From the NCBI RefSeq assembly GCF_010389155.1, contig NC_057765.1, positions 43,853,559-43,917,558 of the forward strand: a stretch of 64,000 nt of DNA, in the 5' to 3' direction. Positions 42,784 to 55,300 of the stretch are shown one piece after another. The DNA is from Erigeron canadensis. Taxonomy: Eukaryota; Streptophyta; Magnoliopsida; Asterales; Asteraceae. Position numbers and translations under genes: made by a program. Positions within the stretch are counted from its first letter, which is position 1. Each line of letters opens with the position of its first letter. The notes beneath the pieces were generated by a model, which worked only from the letters and a program-made list of their open reading frames with translations, did not search any database and was not told the DNA's origin.

Positions 42784-45700
42784 TTTTGTTAACTTATATC
42801 TAACTTGAGTTTTTGTATTTCAGAACGTTCGTATGGATAGTATCACAGCCAGAAGTAACACTTCTTTTTTGGCTGAAACATCTGAAGCCAAGGTGGTACG
42901 TGAAAATGAACTGGTTTAAATGGTAGCTTATTTATGTTTTTTGTGCAACTGGCTAACCTTTTTTTGCATTTTTTAGTTTGATCTTGAGCAAGGTCTAGAA
43001 GAAACGGCTGAACAACTTAATAGTCTTGCAATTTCAACTGTCAGCAAGAAAAAGTCTCCATTGAAGAAGCCTTACCAGGTCGATTGTGGAATTTTAAAAG
43101 TGTTCACATTGTTCTAGGGTAGGCAGCATTTATCAAATTGTTTCTCATTGTGCAGTTTCTTCATGTTTGGATACTCCGAGAATATCTCAACCTGGATCTT
43201 AAACCAACAAATCTTCCAGAAAAATTTGTATGTGATTTGGAACGGTTGATTGATGATTTTATCTTCATATGCTTTTTTGCCGGAAATGATTTTTTGCCTC
43301 ACATGCCCTCCTTGGAAATTCACGAGGTTTGAATGCATCATAAGTTTAGGGATATCCATTGTTTTGGAAATGTACTAGTATGCTATTTCTGCTAAAAAAA
43401 ATTACTTCATATGGCAACAATAACTAATCTTGATTCTCGATGGTCCTTTTAGGGTGCTTTAGATCTGTTACTTCATGTATACAAGGAAGAGTTCAAGAAC
43501 CTAGGAGGATATCTAGTTGATGCGCAAAGGGTTAGCGTTCATAACATTCTCTTGCATGTTTGCAATATAGTCATTTTTGACCCAACAGATTTATACATTG
43601 ACATATCGAGTTTTATAAAGAGAACACCATGGCATTCAGGAACTCCAAATGTATTTGAAACTCGAAAGGGCATCTTTGGGGTCAATTAGGTATGCATTAG
43701 CTTTTAAAGTTTTTCTGACTTGTTAAAATGGAAACAGGTCAATGAAAAGAAAGGGGTTTACATGAAGTTGAAACGGGTGGAAAAGTTTATCCTTGCCATT
43801 GGAGCTTACGAAGATAAGATTTTCACGAAGAGATCAGCGGTTCGTGGTAACAAATTGAGACGCATTCTATCAGAATGCGAGAAAACGGTGTGTAATATAA
43901 TTTTAACTTGCATAGCTAAAGTTTCCCCTGTAGGATATTCTGTCATCCACAGATTTGATGTCTTGAATTACATTCAGGTACTTAGTTTAGGCTTATGTTA
44001 ATAGGTATTTGATTAGTGTATAGCTCTTTGAAATCGTTGCTAAGGTGATAATAGTTTGTCGAGTTACTTCATAATGACCAACATGCCATCAAATTATCCC
44101 TATTGATGTTTTATTTCTATATGTTCAAGTTTTTGAAGCTCTGTAATGGTATCTGTTTAATCATTTGTTAAGGGTGGTAATGGAGAAGAGGACTTGTTTT
44201 CAGAAACCCATACATTTAATCAGAAGAGCCCGGCTAGTGGACCTAATCCAGAGTTGCCATTCTGCAGCAAATCACCTGATCATGACCAGGTATAGTAACG
44301 TTTATAACTTTTAAGTTTTCAGGCACTAACTCCTGTTTACTTTTGAAATCATATATGTATATACGCGACTTTCTTTCTCTGTGTCTGCACAGACTCAAAG
44401 AAACACAAAAATGATGAAGGACAAAATGAAATCTTTCACTCTTGAGACATCTGATGTATGGAGGAATGGTCTTATTACAGACAGGGTAACAATTCTTTTA
44501 TCATATCTGCCATGTTTACAGGGATAAGTTAATTATCACTATTAGTTCTCATCAAAACTTAATTTGATTAGATTAAGCTTGGGACTCCAGGATGGAGAAA
44601 TCGGTATTATAAATGCAAGTTTTTGGCGGAAACAGAAGATGAAATAGAAAAGACGAGGAAGAAAGTGGTATGAATGCTGCTTTGACCATTAAACTTGTTT
44701 ATTTTCTATCAGACATAGGTATCCAGTGCATTCATACGACACTATTCTTCAGGTCTAATTTGTTGTTTAACAAAACAAGTGCAAGTCTCCTTATTTTTGA
44801 ATAAAAATATGGTGAATACGAGAATAGATGAGCATGGTTCGTTGATGTGGTTTATCTTTTTGTTTTTTTATTTTATTTTCTGTAGGTCGAAGAGTACACC
44901 AGAGGGTTGTGCTGGGTTTTTCTCTATTACTTCTCAGGTGTTCCCTCGTGGACATGGTGAGGCTCATTGACCCGATGTAGATTTTTTTTTTTTTTGGTGT
45001 TAATTCATGTTATCAACTGGTTAATAAAAGTGGATCCCAAATTTTTAATCAACAGGTTTTATCCATATCATTATGGTCCTTTTGCATCAGATTTAAAAGG
45101 TTTATCGAGCACGAAAGTGATCTTTGATAAAGGAGTGCCATTTAAACCATTTGACCAACTGATGGCGGTTCTTCCACCTACAAGGTACATTTTTTGATTG
45201 CATTTTGGACAAACCATTCCCGTTTGTTACTGTGCTTTGGTTGATGGCATTATGCAATATGTGTGTAGCGCCCATGCACTTCCTAGGTCATACCAATCAC
45301 TCATGACCGACAAAGATTCAAGTATTCTTGATTTCTATCCATCTGGTAAGCTTCAGAACGTGCTACTTTGTTTGATATCTTTCGAAACACAACTATTTAG
45401 TTTTTTTATTTGTCCTTTTTTTATTCAGACTTTGAAAGTGACACAGATGGTAAAAGATTTCTTTGGCAGGTGAGCGTCGTTCAAAAATGTTTGTTTTGTT
45501 TAGATTAGATGTCAACTTTGGCCCGTTGTTTTCTATGCCTATATGTAATAAGTGGACTTTGTGGTTTCTAATACTTTCCTTAAACTTTGAAGAGCATCTG
45601 CAAACTTCCATTTATTAATGAAGAGCGCCTTCTTACTGCCACGAAGAATGTCGAGAAGGAACTTAGTGTAAGGCTGTACAATCTGAAATCATGTTTTTAT

Positions 45701-46913
45701 TTAAGCATGATTTGAGATGAAACTATATTAATCGGTTGTTAATATCAATTAGGAGGAAGAAGCAAAAAGAAACGTGATAAATCGCGATAAGTTATTTGTA
45801 CATGTTTTGGAAGATTTTGCTTCACGGATAATGGGGGCATTGGACAAGTCAGGATCTAGCAACTCGATCAAGATTGAGAAGTGCGTAAGATTGTGATGCT
45901 TTTTTTTTTTTTTTTTTTTTTTTGCAATTTAACTCTGTTGGTGATTGCAATTTTCTAAATTCTAATGTATATGTTCCCCCCTTGTACATTTCAGTGGTGA
46001 CATGTGCGGTTTTGTCAGTCCCAAGCTTGAGTCTGCGAACGATCTTAATGTGTTGTAAGAAACTGATTTATAACTCTTGACCAGATCAGTCCTTTAGAAT
46101 CTCATTCCACTCATTGTGTAGTTTTTTACTTATGTTTGTTTTAATTCTACAGATGTGTCAATTATGATCCACCCAGCTTCCAAGTGCATATCCCTCGCGT
46201 GCTTGAGGGTACAACAATCCCCGAAATGGTATTGCGATATTGTTATACTCTTGTTGACGTGGATGAACGTTCTTAATAATTCATAGTATTCTGGAGTCAT
46301 GTAATTCAGTTGAAATGATGAACCTGCTGTGGATAGGTTGTTGGTGAATCTGACATTGAAGAGAGGCGGTTGTGGCATGATATTCATGGTTATCAGGGCC
46401 GTAGCAACTGGTTTGTTGACTAGTCTTTTGTTTTATTTTTGTACCTTTATCAACTTGTGCCACTAACGAGTGTGCAACATTATGTTTTCCAGGCCATCTA
46501 ACCGGATGGGGGCTAAAGAGAAGCCCAATGTTGGTTTCAGGAATGAATGTCCTGATATAGTCATCAAAGGTGCTGGAAAGGGATGGAACTCCAGAGGACG
46601 GGGTAAACATCATGATGTTAATGTGGAAGGGAGTAAAAGAAGCCCTGGTGTTTGCTACGGGAACCCGATAGGGCGGGGAAGAAGCCAAGGTGTTACAAGT
46701 CTACCAATGGAGCAATCAATAGGCCAATCTTGGGGGGATGCTTACGGGAGAGGGAGAGGTGCACGAGGAAATATGAAGACCAATCATATGGGAAGAACCA
46801 GCAGAGCAGATGGTCAATTCTGGAGGGTGAGGACAGAATCAAGTGCTCATAGTACTCAAGCCTGGAATCAACGAACCCAATCTGGGAATGATTCTGGTAA
46901 TGCCCGAAGCTGA
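40885..46913 (+). CDS. Divergent XRN-family 5'-3' exoribonuclease (XRN-a)
   Basis: I can join 24 exons in frame (first 40885-41094, then 41213-41318, 41495-41571, 41916-42107, 42238-42357, 42665-42727, 42824-42892, 42977-43078, 43156-43326, 43453-43530, 43738-43887, 44173-44289, 44393-44485, 44572-44667, 44886-44956, 45056-45184, 45269-45345, 45429-45469, 45593-45667, 45753-45880, 45995-46054, 46153-46228, 46337-46410, 46493-46913): 931 residues. The XRN catalytic core is complete: [10 protein letters not shown] (D54), [11 protein letters not shown] (D106), PGEGEHKIM (E206/E208), GLDADLIML (D236/D238), [11 protein letters not shown] (D358). These Mg-dependent enzymes degrade 5'-monophosphate RNA. 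Unlike plant XRN2/3/4, no CCHC zinc knuckle follows SILRE. The C-terminus is Gly/Arg-rich (GRGRGARGN). Confidence 0.93.
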
Positions 46914-48086
46914 GCATATCTGGTGTCCTTGGTGGTTTAAAATCAATGTGTGTAAATAGGTATGTAACATGTCCAAAAACTAAACTGATCGACATCTTTT
47001 TGGGTATCTCATACGTTATATAACCTGTATAATTTTGTTTCGTGTGCCTTTAAGCACGGAAACTAAAATGACATTCTTTTGGAATACAGGTTTCCAAGCT
47101 TTTTGTTGTAACATTTTAGTTGTGAAGTTAAAAGTAGTTGGATCCTTAATTTTCTTTTGTTCATGTAGTTCGTAGTTCTTTTGTTCATCTATAGTACACT
47201 GCCACCGCCTCCCATCGATGTCATGCACCACTGCTGTTGTCGTCAAACTATCGTCGTGCGGACATATGTCTAGTTTTGGTAAACATATATGAATAAGTTA
47301 TATATGACTAATTTGAGAGGCCCAATAATTTCTTAAAAAAACTTGAATATAGATTTTACCAATTTTTTTTTTAATCTCAAACTTTGATATGTAATTGAGT
47401 ATCAAATATTTTTCATACATGTTTTTTAACCTACGAGATTGTATCTTGGAATGTTTATATTGAAGGAATTATAACCGGGGAATATAAGGTTGTCCGAATA
47501 CTTACATATTAATTTTTTTAAATCATAAAAATATTAAATAATAAATAATAAAATATTAGAATGTGAAAGGTTCTACATCTAAGCTTAAGTGTCGGATAAC
47601 TTTATATTCCCTTTTTCCCATTATAAATTTTCATGTTCAATAAATATGTGTGAATTCCTTAGTAAAACAATTACAATTTCTAATTTGATGAAACTTTTCA
47701 AATTTCAATTTTGTTTATTTTACAGGAAAACAAGTTAAAAAAACAACTTGTTTTTTCTTTAATTTTTTTATTTCCTTATTTTCAGAAAAGAGATTAGAGA
47801 AAAAAAAAAACTTGTTTAATAGTTTTTTATATTCCGTTTTTCTTTCCTTAAATATTATTCGAAAACATAAACACAATGACATAGTGTAATAGATTGGTGA
47901 CTATGTAACTATAGAATAGTTGGGTTGTCTAGTAGCACCCGAGTAACGATAATGGAGACAGTTTTAAGTGTGTTTTAGAAAGAAAAAGGAAAAACAAACA
48001 TCTACAGTGCATAGTTGGGTTGTCGAGTAGTACCCGAGACTCCTTGCGTCAATTTAAAAAAAGAAAAAAGAAAAATAAACATCTAC
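46914..48086. other. Intergenic between the two XRN genes
   Basis: 3' flank of XRN-a, then AT-rich DNA. It contains a small MITE (47476-47617) and the word gttgggttgtc-agtagNacccgag twice (about 47919 and 48013). No gene. Confidence 0.6.
47476..47617. mobile_element. Small MITE, GGGAATATAAG ends, copy 3
   Basis: ggggaatataaggttgtccg on the left pairs with cggataactttatattccc on the right, as in the copies at 35658 and 35878; the core is AT-rich with ctaagcttaagtgtcgg. Confidence 0.78.
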
Positions 48087-49333
48087 AGTGCAATCATAAT
48101 AAGTTAGTATTAATTAGCACGATACCCACGCAATGCGGCGACAGCGATGAGAATGACGTTTTAGTGGTATCGGTGACGGTATTATTAGTGGTGGCGGTGT
48201 CAAGTGGTGTAGGTTAATGCAAAGGTGATAGTCAAATATTTTAGAAGATTAGAAATGGTGCCCGCGCGTTGCGGCGGTGAGATGGTGGTCAAGTCATAGA
48301 TTATGATAGTCAAATGCCTTAGCCGTACGGGCTCCGACCTCAGATTTAAAAATTCATCGAAAGTATATCGAATGACATCTCTAATGAAAGAGCATGAAAT
48401 TTTAAGAACACCCATACAACTTTTATAATTTATCGATATACGCTTTTTGAGATAAAAAATTTTGAATGAATTAAAAGAATAAAATAATTTATAAATGAGA
48501 GAAAAAAAATGAATGGTTGAAATTTGATGAGAGAGAAAAAAATGAGTGATTAAGATTTAAGGTTATTATAAGTATATTAGGTAAAGATGTTTAAATTAGT
48601 AATAAAGAATAAAGGTATTTTGGTGGTTCAAATCATTTTTTCTTAAAAAAAATGACAAAATGCTTTATAAGATAGTACTCCGTATTAGATAAAGCCATAA
48701 AGTATTAATTATTAAAATAAGAGTTTAGAGCGTAAATTAATTCATTAAGGGCAAATTTGATAATTTACGAAAACTTTTCATAATGAGTATTTATTAAGGG
48801 TAATTTAATACTTTTACATTTTATTATTGCTAACACTTTTTAAAACTAGGAGGTTGATAATATTATAATGGGAGAAGAGAATATGAGACTGTTAGACACC
48901 TAAGTTGGGTGAAAAATTTCACGCATATCTTTTTTTAAACCATAAAAATCATGGAAGACCAAATATTTGTTCAAAATAATAAAATATTACTCGTAGTATA
49001 TAGAAAGTTTTTCACCCAAATTAAATACATAACAGCCTCATACTCACTTTTATGTACAGATAAGTTGCTAACTATTCTTTGGGAACCCAAGAAATTGGTA
49101 TGGTATAAAAGAGAAGATAAAAATGCAATCATACTAGCTAGTACAATACTGTACTTTGGGAACCCAAAAACATGCAGTGAGGCACCATCCGTCACAAACC
49201 ATCACTTCAATTAATTAACCTGCCTTTAATAATTTTTTGATCTCTTAATTTATCTTCTTTCTACCACTCACTCTCTTTCTATATAAGTGCATATGCATAC
49301 ACTATTAATTAAGATAGATCAAATATCGACATT
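48087..49333 (+). promoter_or_regulatory. Upstream region of XRN-b (block B2)
   Basis: The parental-position copy of 37458-38694. Contains the dispersed repeat (48087-48855), a foldback MITE-like segment (about 48866-49050) and, near the gene, tctatataagtgcat (TATA, 49279-49287), 47 bases before the ATG at 49334. Confidence 0.75.
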
Positions 49334-52300
49334 ATGGGTGTGAAGACTTTTTACAAGTGGCTAGTGAGCAAGTACCCAAAGATAGTTGTGAAGAGTACTA
49401 CTGATGAAGAAGAATACGACCCAAAAGGGATTGAGTTTGATAACCTTTATCTAGACATGAATGGCATCATTCATCCTTGTTTTCATCCTGATCATCACAA
49501 TGTTCTTCAATATGTACATATGCATACTTATTTTATATATTTATGTTTTTTCATCTTACTTGTTTATTTCATAATTTGTTTTTTGAAACTAATTAATACA
49601 GTTGTTTTTTGTTTTCTTTTAATTTTTTGTTTGATTATAGTTGAACAGTCCAGTAACATATGAGGAAGTCTACAACAATATATTTGACTACGTAGACCAG
49701 ATTATGAATACTGTAAGGCCAAGAAAGCTTTTGTATATGGCTATTGGTACGTATATATAGCAAGTCATGATTTAATTAAATATTCTATCTATATGTATAT
49801 TATATTATATTGTGAGTATTCGCTGATCATAATGGTAGTTAACTTTGTGTGTGTAGATGGGGTTGCACCACGAGCTAAACTAAATCAGCAAAGAAGTAGA
49901 AGATATAGAAATGCAAAAGACCGTGAGATCCTCGTACGTTTATATATTATTATTTTTTTAATCTTTTCCGGCAACTCTTTATAATCGTTATACAGTACTA
50001 CTACTGTTAGTGCATGAAATAGTATCCGTGCCTAGTAAAAATAAAAAAACAAGTTATATGGTACATTGGTACTTTCAATTAAACTGCATAATGTGTTTAA
50101 TAAAACAATTAGACTGTCCGCATCGGTTCAGGTTGTCTTTCCTATGAACATCCTATCATCCTTCTTCAATATCCAATTACGGAGTAATATATACACAATT
50201 ATTATACATACACATACAAACACCCTCTCTCTATTTATCCTATATAATCCTTCCCTACAAACACTCATGTATGGACACCCTCCATGTCATCACTCACAAC
50301 AACACTTATCTTAAAAACATTCTCCACCTCACCATGGATTTCCCACAAGCATCCCCATTGTGGATAGTCTAGTAATCGTATAGACTAGGGAGTACTAAAG
50401 TTTGTTTGAAGTGTTGATCTCTAACGAATTCATCTATGGTCATAATTTAATATATGCGAACTAACAATCAATTTAGCATGACAAGTTCTATCATAGATCA
50501 ATAAAGTTCATGGCATAATAAATGATAAGAAAATGGGAAATGATTATCCAGATCTTGGAAATCAATGATTGCTAAAACTAACAAAGTTTTCAAACATCCA
50601 TATATAGAATTTCTCACATTCAAACCTTTAAAAATGATTTGTTATCTTTACTTACTCCTGTTAAAACAAGCTATCCCCTCATTTTAAGCAAATTATTATT
50701 ATTTTTAAATATTCCCAAAATAACCCTAATCACCCATAACACATCAAACGCATAATTACGTCTCTTTTTCTCACACATACACACATCAACACCACCACCG
50801 TCCATCATCGGCGTCCGCCGGGCGCCCCACTGACACCGCCACCAATCTTCGCCGCCACAACCGCCGTATTACATCACCACAGCCGACCCGTCACCATCAC
50901 CACCAGGTCCACCATTATACCGCCAAATCGCATGGGTACCCTTCTACCTCTCTTAAATTATTGACATTTAGATTTAGAAATTCAAGCTTTTCAAATTTTA
51001 ACTCAAATAACCAATTTTTGTTAATTTAAGTTAAATTCAGAATTTTGAATACATTGACAACTAAGCATTTTTAATTTGTAATAGCTCTATGTGTGAAATA
51101 TTATATATTCGTAAGACTCGTATCTAGTTAAGAATACCATTCATCAACAACCGGAACCACATTTCTGCATATTCCGTTTAATATGCTTGATATTGTTTTA
51201 AGGCGTTTCACAATTTTACAAACAATGTGAAGTATAAAAAATATGCTAAAATGTTGTGTATTATTCATTACTTGGGATAGTATCTTCTTTTTAAACACTT
51301 GAGTTGAAACTGGTCAAAGATTCTAATATATGAAGATTACAACTGCATGCTGGAGTTCACTTCTTTTTACATTATTTTATTTAATTGGAATGAAATGTGT
51401 CCAGGAGAAGGAAGAAGATAGATTGCGTATGAAATACAAAATCGAAGGTAGAGATCTGCTTCCAAAACATGAAACAGAAGTGTCTGATTCAAATGTGATA
51501 ACTCCTGGCACAGAGTTTATGTACGAGTTATCTAAGCAGCTCCAAACTTACATTCGTCTGCGAATAGCAAACCATCCTGCATGGAAATGCTTAAAGGTTT
51601 GTCATGCATATTTTGTTGTACTGCAGAAATTGTAAAATCAAAACTTTCGGAACGTGTGCATGACCAAATGCTCATTCATATGTAGGTTATTTTGTCCGAT
51701 GCTAGTGTTCCTGGTGAGGGAGAGCATAAAATCATGTCTTTCATAAGGACTCAACGCACTTGTCCAGGCTACAATCCGAATACAAGCCATGTCTTGTATG
51801 GTCTGGTAATATTAGTACTCGGTACCTATAGTCTAATGTCAAGTATAGGTTAGAAATAGAAATAAAGCGTAAGGGAATGTCACAAGTCAAGTGTATAAAT
51901 TTGGAAGACTATCTAGATGAATTTGTTGCGTTTTGGCAAAAAAAAATTCAAAGCTCAAACCAGATCTGGGGTCAGATGGTTAGGCCAAACCATACTACCC
52001 CTTGGTTAGAATAAGTTTTTGACCGACTGAAGTTAGCCTCTTCCTTACCATATTGTTTTTAGTGTGTGTGAGTTGGTCATTTTGGTTATCTGTTTGTTTG
52101 AGGTCAGAGGTAGTTTGAGGCTAATTTTCGACTTGTCTGTGTACTGAACAATGGTCCAAATCCATTTTATCTATGTTGATTGAGGTTATTTGCACTCTCT
52201 CAATATATATAATGTATGTTCTTGTTCTTTTGAATGGTTATTTCTATAATATGTCCCTGAAGCAAGGTGCTAGGAATGGAAGGGGCAAGCATTATATGAT

Positions 52301-55300
52301 TACATAAGATAAACCTTGAATTCTGTATTCTCATCTGCAGGATGCAGATCTTATTATGCTGGCGCTCACTACACATGAAATTCATTTTTCAATTCTGCGG
52401 GAGGTTAAAACTTCAATCCTTGTAGAATTGCTCATGCTAGCTACTTACATTTTCCGATGAGCCTAATTTAAGCTTCATGTCTGCAGAACTTTGATGTTGA
52501 AGATAATACACAAACAAGTAAAACCAAGGTACTGAAGTTTGGAGGGTATTTTAACTCGGGCTAAGGTCTTAGACTAGTACTTACTTTGTAAAGCTACCCA
52601 CTTAGGTAATTATAAGTTTCTCAACGACCATATGACTTTTTGGGAGGTGCTAATATTGTAACTTCACCTGGAAAATAATTACCATAATAACCACTAAAGT
52701 AAACCATAGTTATCTAATCACTTCACAAAATATGTTCTGTACACGTTTGCTATCATGCATTTTAGTTCTCTTTTGTTACTGGCTGAACTTTTTTTTCCCC
52801 TATCTTTGCTTTCGCTTAGTTTGATCTTCACCAAGATTTAAAGGAAACAGAGATGCAGATGAACAGCCTTGACATTTCTACTATTAGCAAGTGGAAGCTA
52901 TTGGGAAAGAAACCTTTCCAGGTAAACTATGGAACATAAAAGCCTGCACGTTGCTAAAATCTTGCTTTTCTAAAATTAATTAGCAGTATTTGTTATTATT
53001 GCAGTTTCTTCATATTTGGATACTGAGTATCTGCAGCTGGATCTGAAAATATCAACTCTACCAGAGGCATTGATTTTAATATTGAACGTATGATTGATGA
53101 TTTTATCTTCATATGCTTTTTTGCTGGAAATGATTTTCTTCCCCCTATGCCTACCTTGGAAGTTTATGAGGTTTGATTGCCATATGTTTTTAACTAGTTA
53201 GATGTACCCTATTGACCTGTTGTACGAATTTGTGATACTATGTAAATAGAGATGATATTTTGCTTGGCAATAATCAATGAAGTGAATGACGTAAATGTCC
53301 TTGTAACGTAATTAACAATCGTTGCAGATTTTGTGAGTTGAAACTAATTTTAGATTCAAAATGATTGTTGGTCAGAGTCCTTTAGATTTGGTTATTCATG
53401 TATACAAGGACGAATTCAAGAACCTTGGAGGCCATCTTGTGGATATGCAAAAGGTTAGTTTGCAACTTAGATAAAATTATGTCTTATTATGTGACTGTAA
53501 AAGTGCCCTTTTTTTCCTTCTAAAGTGCCTGAATTAATTTCTGATTTATATAGCGATATTATATTTCTCACCTTCACAAAGGTCTAACCTGGTATTTTCT
53601 GTGGTTAAAAGTGTGACTTTTTGTTAAGTATGGTATTATAAGCTTCTGCTTATTTGCTGAATAAATATAATATCGTCCTTTAGAAGGAAATATTATAAGC
53701 TTCTGCTTATTTGCTGAATTTATTTTATGGAAACAGTTTGATGATAGGAAAGGTTACATCAACTTAGAAAGGGTGGAAAAGTTCATCCATGCACTTGGAT
53801 CATATGAAGATAAAATTTTCAAGAAAAGATCGGAAATTTGTGAGAGTCGATTGAGACAAGCACTTTTGGAAATCGAGGTCAATATCTAATTAAATCATTG
53901 ACATACATCTTATCTGGCCTACTTCATTAACTAAAGTTTGATGACATGAATGATGGTACTTTGTTAATAGGTAACATGTGGAATGTAATTTATGACCATG
54001 GTAGTGATGATATAATTTAAAAGTTACCCTTTACGATGTAGTATCATAAAACGTTACATCTGTCATAAGATATTTATAAAACATTATAACACGCAGATAA
54101 ATTTAGCTTGCGTGTTCTGACATTTTCTTTTTTTATTTTTGAACTTATCTTCCGACCAGAGGAAAAATAGAGAAGATGTGTTTTCTACTAGAATTAGAAG
54201 TACTTGCAATCAAAACGCTCACAATGATTCCCCATACAGCAACAGATCTCTTGATCAAGACGTAAAATGCTTTCTTTATCTCTGATATTTGTCATTCTAA
54301 TTGTTAAGCCTACAGATTTAGTTACATGATCTATTCTATTATGCTCTTGTTTAGATCCTAAAGAACACAATTTTTAAAGGAGCAATTGAAAGCTTACAGT
54401 CTTGAAGTTTCTGATTTGTTTAAGAATCGGCATGCTACAGATATGGTACAGATTATTCTTTCAAACAGTGCAATTTCTGGATGGAAAGGTTTAGTGAATT
54501 TTGGTTCTCTTTTGTAGTCTACCACGACTCACTCCCATGTAAATTCAATTTTGTTAGGTGAAATTTGGTTCCCCTGGATGGAGAGAACGGTATTATGAAT
54601 ACAAGTTTTATACCAAGACGGAAGAAGATATTGAAAATATGAGAAAGAAATTGGTATGTATATATGCAGTTTCAACCATTTAATATATATACTTTTTTCC
54701 ATCTACGTCCCTGCAAATATTCTGCATTTCTTCACATTTGAGATATAACCCCATATATGCGGAAGTGAATAAAATGTCTCTGTGGTGAACCTTTTTGTTT
54801 TTCTTATCTGTAGGTGGAAAAGTACACCGAAGGGCTATGCTGGGTTCTTATCTATTACTTCTGGGGCGTTCCATCATGGACCTGGTGAGGCTTTCATCTG
54901 GTATCATCTTAAAGTATACATTTTCATGTTCTTGGGTCAATTTTAACCAATCAATAACTTTGGATATCATATACAACAGGTATTTTCCATACCATTATGC
55001 TCCTTTTGCATCAGATTTTGAAGGTCTTTCAAGAACAGAAGTGATTTTTCAGAAAGGATTGCCATTAAAACCATTTGATCAGCTGATGGCCGTCCTCCCC
55101 CCAATGAAGTAAGCTCCAGGATTTCTTTTCAGAAATATGATTTCTGCTAGATTTGTTTTCTTCATAGTTTTATTGAATGCGTTTATGTAGCGTCCACACA
55201 CTTCCACTTCCGTATCAATATTTGATGACTGATGAGGGCTCAAGTATTCATGAATTCTATCCATCCGGTGAGTTTTGATCTTTAACATCTATGCTACATC

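Noticed and set aside
43531..43737. Possible extra exon in XRN-a intron 10
   Set aside because: The flanking exons join in frame and match XRN-b without it; the stretch contains stops and has no counterpart in XRN-b.
46281..46688. 135-codon minus-strand open frame
   Set aside because: Shadow of the last exons of XRN-a.
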